From: Sophora flavescens | Lineage: Eukaryota > Streptophyta > Magnoliopsida > Fabales > Fabaceae | Length of the DNA stretch: 64,000 bases | Assembly (NCBI GenBank): GCA_030762895.1 | Contig: CM061063.1 | Span: forward strand, 71,421,836 to 71,485,835 | Direction of reading: 5' to 3' | Part shown: in pieces, positions 12,652-24,299 of the stretch | How the letters are laid out: the number at the start of each line of letters is the position of its first letter | Numbering within the stretch: position 1 is the stretch's first letter | Translations under genes and position numbers: made by a program | Notes under the pieces: model-generated | Databases searched by the model: none | What the model was told of the DNA's origin: nothing | The model's input: only the letters and a program-made list of their open reading frames with translations

Positions 12652-12711
<60 letters not shown>
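12652..12711. repeat. (TA)n(TG)n microsatellite
   Basis: A TA run followed by a TG run. The second copy at 16573-16628 has lost the TG part. It lies between the SINE-like unit and GTAATTACTAGTGTGG. Confidence 0.85.
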
Positions 12712-12714
<3 letters not shown>

Positions 12715-12996
12715 TACTAGTGTGGAATATGCTCATATTTTAGAATTTCAACGAAAAATATGTAATTGTTGATTTCACGTTTTTATTTTAAAAACTCTGT
12801 GGAGTGCGACACCCCTTCATGGGTTATCTCACAGTAACATGTTGCGGAAAATAAAATTCAATTATGCTGGTTACTTTCGGAAAATAATATTTTCTAATAC
12901 TTTTCTTATACCAAAAATGGAGATAAATTTTTTTTCCTTTTCCTTTTTGACTTGACAACATCCAACAACATCCAAAAACATAAACGACACACCATA

Positions 12997-13031
12997 TATG
13001 TATGTATGTGTGTGTGTGTGTGTGTATATAT

Positions 13032-13071
<40 letters not shown>
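12997..13071. repeat. (TG)n(TA)n microsatellite
   Basis: ATGTATG, then a TG run, then a TA run. Open frames across it on both strands are translation of the microsatellite, not genes. The counterpart in the second copy is 16921-16992. Confidence 0.85.
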
Positions 13072-13073
<2 letters not shown>

Positions 13074-15575
13074 TATGCATCATCAGTCTTATACAAGGTA
13101 TATACTATATACGTATGCATCATCAGTCATTATTGGTTTGAGTCTTACGACCCTAAACTTTTTCGAAGAATATGGTAGCTTTGCTACCCTTCCTGGCTAA
13201 AAATATTTAAAAACAAAAAAAAATTATAAACTTTAAAAAGTCAATAACAATATCTGAACCAATTAAAATTGGTTTGGTTTGATTCGGTTCTAACAGAAAA
13301 ATATTAAAAAATATATAAATAAAATATTAAATTTTAAACTATTAAATTATATATACATTAAAATATAAGTATATAAAAATTAAAACATCAAGAACATGAC
13401 AACTATACTTTTACTGTTTGTCAATTTATGAATGGTTGACACTGGAAAATAACTTTTCATTGTCAGTGTATATAAATTAAATTTTAAAAAAAGTATTAGA
13501 AATAAAAATAACCGAACTAATGACCATTGGGTTTGGTTCAATTCGAAGCCGAACAAAAAAAAAGAACCAATTTAATTGGTTTGTTCGGATTTTCAAATTC
13601 ATCGAATTATTGGTTCGAGTCTTACGACCCTAAACTTTTTCGAAGAACACGGTAGTTAAAACCAACAAAATATCTGTTTAAAAAATAAATAAATAAATAA
13701 ATTTAAATAATCCACCGGTTGACAACTGCTTATACTATTACAGGAACAGTAGAAGAAAAGTTAAGAATTGATAAAGTGATATACATATTGAATATTAATA
13801 TATATATATATAATATAAATAATAAAATATAGTAATTGGTTCGGTTCCAAAATAACCGAACTAATGACCATTGGGTTCGGTTCAATTCGGAGCCGTACAC
13901 AAAAAAAAAATGATCCAATTTAATTGGTTGGTTCTGATTTTCAAATTCATCGAATTATTGGTTCGTGTCTTAAGACCCTAAACTATACTTTTACTGTTTG
14001 CCAATTTATGATCGGTTGACAATGTAAAAAAATTTACATTGTCAGTATATACAAATTAAATTAAAAAAAAAGTATTAGCAAATAAAAAAAAACGAACTAA
14101 TGACCATTGGATTTGGTTCAATTTGGAAACTAACAAAAAAGAAGAAGAACCAATTTAATTGGTTGGTTCGGATTTTCAAATTCATCGAATTATTGGTTTG
14201 AGTCTTACGACCCTAAACTTTTTCGAAAAACACGATAGCTAAAACCAACAAAATATATTTTTAAAAAATAAATAAATAAATTTAAATAATAAAAAATAGT
14301 TCACCGGTTGACAACTCCCCCTCATCACATAAAGAATAAGTAGAAGAAAAGTTATATACATATTGAATATTAAAATATATATATAAAAATTAAAATATAG
14401 TAATTGGTTCGGTTCCAAATAACCGAACTAATGATCATTAGGTTTGGTTCAATTCGAAGCCGTACACAAAAAAGAAAAAAAAACAAACCAATTTAATTGA
14501 TTGGTTCGGATTTTCAAATTTATTGATTTATTGGTTCGAGTCTTAAATAAGACAAATTTAAAAATAAAAAAAAATTTAATTTATAAAAAAGAAGTAAAGA
14601 AAAAATAAACGTAAAAAAATTTTAAAAATAAAAAAACTTTAAAAAGTTAAACAAATAATAAAAAATTCAAATCTTGTAAAAAAAAATTTAAAAAAAGGCA
14701 GAAATTTCTGGTGCCGACATGTGTCCGGTTACTGTTCCTATAACATTAACCGCACACTTCCCAGTTATATATGTGTATTGATTTGAAATTAAAATCAAAA
14801 TAAATATAAATAAGGATGTGGTGTAACTTATGAATGCCCTAAAGGTCTTGACATCTTGCTAACAAGTGTCCTAAATGTATTTGTTAAGAATTCCAATAAA
14901 AATAAACTTTTTTTAGAAAGTTAAAGATAACCCTTCCCCAAAATTTGAATATACAACTTCCCAACAAAAAATTTTCTTTTTTTTATTTGTTAACCAATGT
15001 TTTATGCGGAATAGCATATAGCTACAACATTTTTGGAGTACAGCAAATTCTAGAGATCGCAATTAAAGAGAACTGAGGGGTACAAAATTTAGGTGCACTT
15101 CTATCAATATTTATAACAAATGTTGCGCATATTATATTTTTACTGATAAATAAACTGTTACATATGTATTATCATTATAAAAAAAAACAATATATCTGAA
15201 ATATTTATGAAACTTTGCTAAAGTTTTATCCCACCTACAGTATTACAAGTATCCACAGCAGCTGTAATGATAACTATCATTATATTTTACGAATTAAAGT
15301 ACTATATATTGTTAATGTAAAAATCTTTTATACTAACAGTAAATAGAAATTAAACTCTCTTTTTTTTTTTGATATTAAATGGGGCTTAATCAGCCGAAGG
15401 AACAAATTACAGAGAATTAATTTTTCAAGTATTAGAAACTTTTATGACCAAAAAATTACAGAGAAACTCTTCTAGAGGAGGATTACTTAATGATTTCATG
15501 TTGATCTTTTGATGAACGCCAACTCCATTTGGAAATTAAAAATGAAGGTGTCCGCATCAATAGCATCATTGTACT

Positions 15576-15624
15576 CACTAGTTTGTAGTTTTTTTTTTTT
15601 TTTGAAGGACACTAGTCTGTAGTT
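15576..15624. other. Short poly(T) insertion scar, duplicate of 11647-11694
   Basis: Same 15-bp direct repeats and a poly(T)-GAAGGA spacer, carried along by the segmental duplication; not an independent event. Confidence 0.5.
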
Positions 15625-16373
15625 ATTTAGCTTGTTTATTGCACGAGATATTTATATTGTGTATATTTTATATTCATTACTTTTATTAGCATCGTGTTAA
15701 TTATATAAACGGAATTATGTATCGATAATAATATGTGATGATTTAACATTAACCACTACTTATCGGAGCCAAAAAATTTAAAGAAGGGGGCCAAAATCTA
15801 ATTTACATAAAATGTTGAAATAACAATAAAAAATTAACTAATATATAAAAACAAATTATATAATACAAATATATGTTTAACAATTTAATATATTATAAAT
15901 TACTTAAATAGATTTATAGTTAACTTTGATACTATCTAAAACCTTCGCTTCTTCAATTATCCACATACGTTTCATGGAATAAAAATATTTAGGGTCTTGC
16001 TAACGAGTATCCTAAGGGTATTGACTAAGGAACTCACAAAAGGAAAATTCGTATTGAAAAACTAAGTGTTACACTCTTCGAAATGCTAAATACACAATTT
16101 TCCATACAAATTTTCCTTTTTAAGTTCCTTAAAAAATACCCTAATGACACTTGTTAGCATTCTCCAAATATCTATTATCAATATAAGTGGTGTATGTTTT
16201 ATCAATTTCTTTTTAATGTAAACAATTGTATCTATTCTATGACTCTAAAAAAAATAAAAATATAACTATTTCAAATTATGCTTATTATAGTTGAATTCTA
16301 GTCCATTACTTTTTTATTATGAGAATATATATATATATATATATAGCACTACTTAAAATGTAAGACTCATTAA

Positions 16374-16572
16374 TTTTTTTTTTTTGGTTTTCCAGGAGGT
16401 ATCCTCCATGCGCAACTGTGGAGACTAATTCTTCTAGCCGGGTAGGACCACAAGGGCGGCAAAGATGCCTCAAGAGTTTTAACGCTGCTGCATTCATAGG
16501 GTCAGTTGAACTTGAGACCTCTAGTTAAGCTGAAAGATACCCGTGCCATCTCATCCAAGCGATCTTGGGTTA
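16374..16572 (-). mobile_element. SINE-like element, copy 2
   Basis: Duplicate of the unit at 12455-12650, with the A-rich tail represented by the poly(T) at 16374-16385. Differences are single substitutions. Confidence 0.55.
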
Positions 16573-16578
16573 ATATAT

Positions 16579-16633
<55 letters not shown>

Positions 16634-16933
16634 ATTACTAGTGTGGAATATGCTCATATTTTAGAATTTCAACGAAAAATATGTAATTGTTGATTTCACG
16701 TTTTTATTTTAAAAACTACGTGGAGTGCGACACACCCCTTCATGGGTTATCTCACAAGAACATGTTGCGGAAAATAAAATTCAATTATGCTGGTTACTTT
16801 CGGAAAATAATATTTTCTAATACTTTTCTTATACCAAAAATGGAGATAAATTCTTTTTCCTTTTCCTTTTTGACTTGACAACATCCAACAACATCCAAAA
16901 ACATAAATGACACACCATATATGTATGTATGTA

Positions 16934-16994
<61 letters not shown>

Positions 16995-17029
16995 TATGCA
17001 TCATCAGTCTTATACAAGGTATATACTAT

Positions 17030-20000
17030 ATAGGGGCTTTATCAGAACAGGTCATTCTCAAAGCTAAGTAAAGAAATAAAAACCTAAAGGACATGTAGTG
17101 AAACGTCTGTGGCCATATAACAAAAACATGGCTCTCAGTAGCCAGAAAGACTGACGGAATCACTACCCCAAAAATGAAAACTATCTACAGCTGGTCAACG
17201 ACTAATGATACCCGTTGGGAAGACCAGGGTCAATCCCACTCCCCGCAGATGAATCGGGGGAAGACACACCAGCACCCTCATCGGGTGAATCATCATCATT
17301 GTCCAGAGGAATGTACTCAGGTACATCCTCCACAAACTCCTCTGGGTCAATGACCATCTCCTCAGGGTCTATCACTAACTCCTCTGGAGCTGGCGCGGGT
17401 GCTGCCTCAGCTATGCGCTGCGCCTCGAGCTGTCCGTGGTCGACCAAATGCTGCAGTAGTAGCCACACAGGAGGTAAGGATACCTCAATCGTATCCATCG
17501 ATCTATGCTCTCGCTGGGGCACTGTCTCTATTATGCCCTCTATCATATGTATGCCCGGTGTATCGCACGACGTGGGCTCCCGGGTGTATCACCTACATGT
17601 TTATGTTGTCGGTGTCCTCAAAATGGAGGCTGTGAACCCCCGTATGAGCCAACTGCATTGCCGGATCCATCTAAACTCAAATAATAACACACCCATACAG
17701 AGAGGAGACCAACAACAAAACATGCAAGGGTGAGAACCAATATATGGATTTTAAAACGATAACCACATGTACGACTCTCAAATACCATTTAGCATGAATA
17801 TTCAAAGATAAACAATATATCTTTATCAAAGGGTTTCATACCCGACAGTCGTAACCGTTTTAAAAATCATGGCACTTCAATATTCATCAATTAACTTTGA
17901 TACCTAATCTTTGGAGCTCCAACCAACAAATAAATGAGCTGATCAGGCTCTCATTGCTGAATAAGGCAGAATCAATGCCAATAAGGCAGAATCGTTGCCA
18001 GATAAGGCAGAGTTCAAATTAACCATACCACAGTCCAAAACGAGGTAAAGTGGTTACTATGTATAGTATATGGTTTCGTGGTCATATATCCATCAAGGCA
18101 CAATGATGCAAATTGCATGAATACTTGCCATCAAGCATTCAAGTCCTATGCAAAGGCACGTCGCCCGAAATGCATGTAAAATGTTTTGGTCCGGTTGTTT
18201 TCTTTGTGTTCAATCTTTATGTGTCGGAGCTAAAAGTCTCACGACCAAATCACCATTTTAAATTTCAAGTTTAATACCTCATTCAAAACTAACCGACTCC
18301 AAGTCAAAAATGTGCAAATCACGAAATCTAGACCGATGCACCAATCTTATATACGTAGATTTTAGTGCACAAAACCAATACACCATTTATAGGACATCTA
18401 GTCCATAACTTCACATTTCGGACCACGGGCCCATATCATAGAACACTAGACGCGACGTCTCGGCAGCTAGGTTCGTTTTCAACTTTAAACCATTTTCGTT
18501 CTGTGAAACACAAAACAAAACCAAAGTTTTCTCAACTTATCCAAGTTGACGGAAATAGCACTTTGTTTACCGAAAATCATTTTTACGTTGGAAATTCGTT
18601 TTGTAAACTTGTCAACATACCTTAAAACTCATTTTTGTTCAAAAATTCATAATTTGAACTTGGAAACATCGTTTGAGACAAATTCTCAGTATAACTCAAT
18701 ATTACCCTTTTGAAAAATACTTTCTTAAATATTGACGGAATTGTCCGTCGTTTGCCGTTTTAAAATGATTTTAGGTCAAAACATGACTTTCATAGTAAAA
18801 TAACTTTTCCAACACTGTAATAAAATTATTTTTGAAACTTTTTCTCTTAAAACAAAATTTTCTAATATTTAGAAATTCCTTATGTGAAAATTAGCAGTGC
18901 TAAAATATTTTCACGGTTACGTCCTCACTATGACTCTTAAAACGCTCTTTTGTCGTTAAATCATTAAAATAATATTATTTTCCATTTTTTACCAAATAAA
19001 TAATTAAGTAATATTATATTACTATTTCCACCAACTTAAACTCATTAATCAATAAAAAAACCTTTAAATGCTTTTAACCTCGTATTTAAGCTCTGACCAC
19101 TGTCAGGCTTTCCAATCCACATCAACAATAAATTCATGTCAATAATATAGCAAATATCAATTAAAGACATGCCACAAAATACAACAAATAATTAAATGCA
19201 GATAATTCAAATAATTAACAGCAAGTAATTACTAGGCAAATAATGCTAACTACGTAAGAAATACTTACACCCAATAATTAATACAAACAACAACAATTAC
19301 ACATGGCTACTGGAAAAAACCCTCAGGTAATCCCCTTATCTGAAAACAATGTTTCTCCGATAAACGACTCGTCGGAAATCCAAGTAGTGCCAGTAATGCG
19401 CGTACACGATAACTTATCTTATCCTTCATTAAACATAACAACCGATTAACAAACAAATAACTTAATCAAACCTATGGTACTACATGTTGGTTTCGGCCAA
19501 GGGCTGACTTTCGGGTTAAAAATCTCTAAAATTTCTAAACCTTTGGATTAGTGATTCTTAATCACTTAAAACCCCAAATCAAGGATCATTGTACAAAGAT
19601 TGAAATTAAATCTTCCAATCCTTCACCAAATAAGTTTCTGCCATGACCAATAAAATGGCTTAGAAAATTTCATTTGATTCAAACAACATAGATTCATTAC
19701 ATATATAACTAATAAGATTGAATCATGCAAGACTAACTAAGAAAAATTGAACAAAATACTCCCCCCCACCAAAACCTAGGTTCGGCCTCTTTAGGTTAAA
19801 TAGGCTAGAAATTTTTGTTTGATGCAATCTCATATATCTAGAATATAGAGATGATAATAGGATCATAGAAATTGGTTTCATGCTCATTGAACTTTCCCAT
19901 GATTTTATATGAATTTTTGAAACTAGAAACCCTAATATGCATCATATTGAGAAAGACTTCAAAAAAAAAAGTAATTGAAGAACGTATTGCTAAATAAGGG

Positions 20001-20775
20001 AGAAGAGCATGGTTTACCTCTTGGAATCAATAAATTGGCAAGAAATCACCTACTTCCTTCACAAATTCAAGCTATGGAACTTAGGGTTTTAATGGTGAAA
20101 ATGTCAAAGTTTGATGAAGATGATGACTCTAGCCTTTTATAGAAGTGAGGATGGGCTCTTGGAGGTGTTTGGGCCATGGGGGATCAAGGGCATTAGGGTC
20201 CAAAACACAAAAATTCAAGGGCAAAGTGGTAATCTTGTACAATGGCAAACTTGTGAATAAAACCAACATAAAGGCTAAAATGGTAAAATCTTCCTAAAAG
20301 CCATCATGATTATGAGGAGTCACCTATATGACTCACCCCATGTGAGTCATCATGAATGACAAGGTATTTATTTGTTAGCGGGTCCCGCAAATTCCGTTTT
20401 CAGTTCCGTCGTTCACCCGATTTCGTATAACGCCCGCATAATATATATTATTTTACTTTTTAAGTGAAATTTTTTAAAATAGCCAAACAAGTTGGAAACT
20501 TCATAAAAACCTTAGGTTTTTTTGTTCACGAGTCAAAATTAGGTCATTTGAGCGGTAAAATTCTTACTATCATTAAATCGCAGATCGGGTTTCGTCTGAA
20601 TTTTCGACCCAAAATTTAATCGTACCTCTATACACTAAAGTAGAGTATGAATATGATATTGGTTTATCCAAAATCATTTTATATATTTTAAAATAAAAAT
20701 ATAAACATTGATGTTTATTTTACCGATATAAAAACAGTAAACAGTGAAAAAACCGGGTGTTACATGGAGAATCAT
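17030..20775 (-). mobile_element. LTR-like segment of a gypsy-type retrotransposon (truncated)
   Basis: On the minus strand the segment opens at 20775 with TGTAACACCCGG, the typical start of LTRs of several Ty3/gypsy (Tekay/Del-like) elements. A TATA box (TATAAAAGG) lies near 20133-20142, in a promoter-like position. No gag, protease, reverse transcriptase or integrase motif is seen, so it is a solo or truncated LTR, or an LTR plus leader. The low-coordinate end stops abruptly against the duplicated block at 17029 and has no CA terminus. A three-fold short repeat (ATAAGGCAGAATC) lies at about 17959-18010. Confidence 0.55.
17202..17546 (-). CDS. Acidic, Pro/Ala-rich open frame in the gypsy LTR-like segment
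   Basis: The 114-residue frame contains APAPAPEELVIDPEE with the IDPEE unit nearly repeated, then a strongly acidic, Ser/Asp-rich tail (DNDDDSPDEG). No domain was recognised. It may be the C-terminal end of a retrotransposon protein or a chance frame kept open by the local GC-rich composition. It lies near the low-coordinate edge of the LTR-like segment. Function unknown. Confidence 0.25.
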   Translation of the reverse strand: MIEGIIETVPQREHRSMDTIEVSLPPVWLLLQHLVDHGQLEAQRIAEAAPAPAPEELVIDPEEMVIDPEEFVEDVPEYIPLDNDDDSPDEGAGVSSPDSSAGSGIDPGLPNGYH

Positions 20776-20929
20776 ATACAATATTTTTTTTTTGATTTAT
20801 AAGGTTAAATATGAAGAAATATTTGAAAATTTTATCTAAAATATAAAAGATTAATCTTCATATAAGTTTAAGGTTTTTTTGTTGTAATCTATTTGATATA
20901 TAAACCTTTTTTCTTAAAAATTTATATTT
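20776..20929. other. AT-rich spacer
   Basis: Nothing recognisable between the LTR-like segment and the tandem repeat. Confidence 0.5.
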
Positions 20930-21660
20930 TTTTTTACTCTTTTCTTTTTTCAAGTTAATCATTTTTAGAAAATATATTTATCTATCATATTTTTTTATTC
21001 TCTCTTTAAAATCTATTTAATTCGTTTCTCCTCTTTTCCCATGCAAGTTAAATATCTTAAGAAAATATATTTATCTATTGTATTTTTTCTTTTCTCTTGA
21101 AAATGTATTTGATTTATTTCTCTTCTTTGCCTTGTGCAAGTTAACCATTTTTAGAAAATATATTTACCTATTATATTTTTTATTTTCTCTTGAATATCTA
21201 TTTGTTCTATTTCTCCTCTTTTCCGTGCAAGTTAACCACTTTTCAAAATTATATTTGTCTATCATATTATTTGTTTTGTTCCCTCTTAAAAATATATTCG
21301 ATATATTTCTCCTCTTTGCCTTGTGCAAGTTAACCATTTTTAGAAAATATATTTATCTTTTACATTATTTTTCTTCTCTTATTTATTTCTCGTCTTTCCC
21401 TGTGCAAGTTAACCATTTTATAAAATATATTTATCTATCATATTATTATTTTTATTCTCTCTTGAAAAACTATTTGATTTATTCCCCATCTTTTCTCGTT
21501 CAAGTTAACCATTTTTATAAAAATATATTTATCTATAATATTATTAATTTTCTTCTCTCTTGATTTTTTTTATTTCTTTTATTTTCCGGTGCAAGTTAAC
21601 CATTTTTATAAAATATATTTATCTATCATTATTTTTAACATTTGACATTTCTCTTGATAA
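20930..21660. repeat. ~92-bp tandem repeat, eight units
   Basis: The motif CAAGTTAA recurs at 20951, 21044, 21137, 21228, 21326, 21405, 21501 and 21592, that is, every 79-98 bp. Each is followed by an AAAATATATTTATCTAT stretch and a CT-rich stretch. The long plus-strand frame across it (Phe/Leu/Tyr-rich) is a product of the repeat. The same unit, inverted, is found at 57395-57725. Confidence 0.85.
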
Positions 21661-21789
21661 GTTGCTATTATACTTATATCAACATTCAATTTTATAGTGA
21701 ATTTATTTTTTCAAATTTTTTTTTAAATTTAGCACTAACCATTTTGTTTTTTCACTACCTTGATAATGTATTTTTCTTAACATTTAATA

Positions 21790-21976
21790 CTATGGCCCTG
21801 TTTGATAACAACTAGTGGATAACAGATAAGCTAGCGGATAGCGGATAAGGTAGCTGATAACGGATAACGGATAGTGGATAAGCTAGCGGATTGGGTTTGA
21901 AGTATTTGGTAAAACTAGCGGTTCGAGTAGCTGATAAATATAAATGACATAAAAAGACATGTTTGTATTTTTTAAT

Positions 21977-22007
<31 letters not shown>

Positions 22008-22340
22008 TATTTTAAAATTATTCTCACTTTTAACACTTTAATTTATTTTAAATTTTTTAACATTTCAAAAGTTAAAATATTAATTTTTATTTTAATATTG
22101 ATTTAATTTTAATTAAAATAGAATGATTATTATTTTATTTTATTAGAAAAGGATAAGTGGGGAATTTAATTAATATAGTAGGGATAAAAATGGAAGAAAA
22201 AATGATAAGTTATACGCTATAAGCTCAAACACCACTTCAAGTAATGTTTGGTAAAAATGATATACGCTAGTAAAAAAATGCTAAACGCTAATTTTAGAAA
22301 TAATTACTAAACGCGGCTACTTTTCATCTTTAAGCTGATT
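21790..22340. mobile_element. Possible MITE remnant
   Basis: Starts with GGCCCTGTTTGATAACAA and carries runs of GATAACGGATA and GATAAGCTAGCGGAT units, then an AT-rich body. CCTGTTTGATAA-type starts are common in plant MITEs. A matching inverted end was not found, so the call is weak. Confidence 0.3.
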
Positions 22341-22872
22341 AATCATTATTTAAACATTATGGCTAAATACTTCCCAATGATCATGGAAGTCATATGAAAT
22401 AATTTTAAAATGACATATATAAATTGCATTAATTCTTCCTCATCCTACCTTATTTCCATTACTCAGTGATTCACGTTAGTAACTGAAAAGCATTTATTTC
22501 CTGTTATAAATTTCGTCCATTAAATATGGAATAATTTGAATTGGAAAATTTATGTATTTCAATGCATTGAAATCTTTTCTTTTGCAGGCAAATTGTTGCA
22601 TATCCAATCATCCTTTGAAACGTGGTATAAATGACACACGTAGGAAAACACTGATATGGACAACCTGAGAGAATGACACATGTTGAACAGGTTCCTGCAT
22701 ACATTTTTGTATGTATAGATTATATATAGATTATTGATTATAGATATAGATATAGATAGATTTTGAATTAAATTTTGATAAGATGATATTATAAAAATCA
22801 AATATTTTTAATGATGTGGTAATATATGATTGATTGATAGTATAATTTTTTATATTGATAATGCATTATAAT
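22341..22872. other. Intergenic, nothing recognised
   Basis: AT-rich sequence with short frames only; a small GATATAGATATAGATA run is at about 22742. Confidence 0.5.
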
Positions 22873-24172
22873 TAAATTCAAGGCTTAATGAAGTTTTTAG
22901 TCCCTGAAAATATAGGGTTTTTGGTTTTGGTCCCTATTTTTCATTTGCTTTGATTTTGGTCCTTTTAACTTTTTTTATTTCGTTTTTGGTCCCTCTCGTT
23001 AACTGCTTCTGTTAACGGTTGACGTGGCAGACGGTAGGCCTCTGCCACGTTAGCAGTGACATATGACTTATTTTTCATTTTTTATATCCATGTGGGCTTG
23101 ACAGCTATGCATTTGCAAATTTATTTATTTTATTTAAATAAATAATTTAAAAATCATCTTCTTCTTCCTCCTATTGGAGTCCTTCTTCTTCTTCTCCACC
23201 CACATCATTCTTTTTCTTCTTCTTCATGCCCCTGTCGGCGTTTATTGTTCATTGGCTTCATCAATTACTGGATTCATTTTACCAAACTCTCAAAACCATT
23301 GATGTGATACAAAAAACCTTGCAACTTTAAGTTACCCAAATAAAAAAGCTTGCAACTTTCAAGTTCGATGGTTGTTTACAAAAAAAGCTTGCAACTTTAA
23401 GTTTCCTATTAATGTGATACACACACATCATTGTTGGGTTGTCTTTGAGTTGGTTTGGTAAGCGCATATCCAAAAATTGCAGAAATCGAAGGGTTTACTG
23501 TTCCGGGTATTGCGAGACAGAGAAGACGAAGACGAAGATAAGATCTTGATCGAGAAGGAGAGCGAGAGAGAGCAAGAGAAGGAACGAGAATCGAAAGGAG
23601 AAGAAAACCGAGAACGAGATGAGGAGCCAGAAATAAAACCCGACGCTGGTGAACGACGACCTCCATGTTCCAAACCATGGCGATGGAACCAGATCTCATG
23701 AATAGGGTCAAATCCGATCTCGAATCGTTCCTTTCTTGACAGCAAAAAGGAGGCCGTCGATATGCACCATGAACGACGATGGTGGAGGGGCTTAGCTGAA
23801 GGAGATATTGATTCGTGTACGACGCCGTCTGGTTCTTGAATTTGCACGTCTGGTTCTTCAATGCAAAACAATGTTATTTTTATTAATATTAATTTATAAT
23901 TTGTAATAAATAAATTAACAATAACTAATTATTTTTTAATAAAAATCAAAATCTGCACAAACTTCATTTAAAAATTAATATTTTTGCTACGTGTCGACGT
24001 GACATGCGCGTCTGTCACGTCAGCACTTAACAGAAGCAATTGACGGCAGGGATCAAAAATAAAATAAAAAATGTTAAAAGGACCAAAATCAAAACAAATG
24101 AAAGATAGGGACCAAAACCAAAAACCCCTATATTTTCAAGGGAAAAAAAAACTTCATTAAGCCTAAATTCAA
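22873..24172. mobile_element. Mutator-like element with 9-bp target duplication
   Basis: The element is 22882-24163 (1282 bp). Its ends GGCTTAATGAAGTTTTT and AAAAACTTCATTAAGCC are inverted and the terminal inverted repeats extend about 170 bp, including GGTTTTGGTCCCTAT and its complement. Both sides carry TAAATTCAA (22873-22881 and 24164-24172), the 9-bp duplication size of Mutator elements. It has no transposase, so it is non-autonomous. The inner part (about 23080-23980) is richer in GA/CT and has overlapping open frames on both strands (minus 23409-23871, plus 23477-23701), with a thrice-repeated AGCTTGCAACTTTAAGT-like unit at 23320-23400. Whether that inner part is captured host DNA is open. 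Confidence 0.88.
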
Positions 24173-24212
24173 TTACTTTATATTCTGATAAAAAATTCAG
24201 TTACTTTATATT
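24165..24212. other. Short A-rich insertion between 20-bp direct repeats
   Basis: AAATTCAATTACTTTATATT (24165-24184) and AAATTCAGTTACTTTATATT (24193-24212) flank CTGATAAA. The repeat overlaps the right target duplication of the Mutator-like element, so the two events can be ordered. Confidence 0.5.
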
Positions 24213-24299
24213 AACAGTACACGAGAGTTAAATTTTGATATTTAATAAAAAAAAAGATTGATTAACATTTTTTATATTTCGCTGTTAATTAACTTCATA

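Larger units (their letters stand above)
9187..13128. repeat. 3.94-kb tandem duplication, copy 1
   Basis: This segment is followed immediately by a second copy starting at 13129 (ATTATTGGTTTGAG in both). Landmarks sit at a constant offset: GGTTACTGTTCCTATAACA at 10801 and 14727, a polyT scar at 11647 and 15576, and GTTATCTCACA near 12820 and 16745. The copies differ only by scattered substitutions and by length of (TA)n tracts. Contents: repeat array (9187-10640), an unrecognised non-coding stretch (10640-12450), a SINE-like unit and two microsatellites. No gene is seen. Confidence 0.88.
13129..17029. repeat. 3.94-kb tandem duplication, copy 2 (right end cut)
   Basis: Same order of content as 9187-13128. 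It ends at TATACTATATA (17029), where copy 1 continues with CGTATGCATCATCAGTC; here a gypsy-type LTR segment begins instead. The hairpin at copy 1 10396-10422 has been lost here (about 14320) and the one at 10801-10825 has one mismatch, showing independent drift. Confidence 0.87.

Noticed and set aside
12824..13200. Open frames rich in Tyr-Ile or Thr-His repeats on both strands
   Set aside because: They are translations of (TA)n and (TG)n microsatellites; the same applies at 9786-9977, 16306-16497 and 16747-17017.
18830..19140. A primer-binding site for a gypsy element (TGGTCAGAGC-like on the minus strand near 19100)
   Set aside because: The match is short and no gag follows, so the LTR limit cannot be set there.
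21078..21563. 161-residue Phe/Leu/Tyr-rich frame that looks like a membrane protein
   Set aside because: It lies wholly in the ~92-bp tandem repeat and repeats itself with that period.
23409..23871. Ser/Arg-rich minus-strand proteins in the Mutator-like element
   Set aside because: Two overlapping frames of similar length plus a Lys/Glu frame on the other strand indicate GA/CT-rich composition; no domain recognised, so not called as genes.
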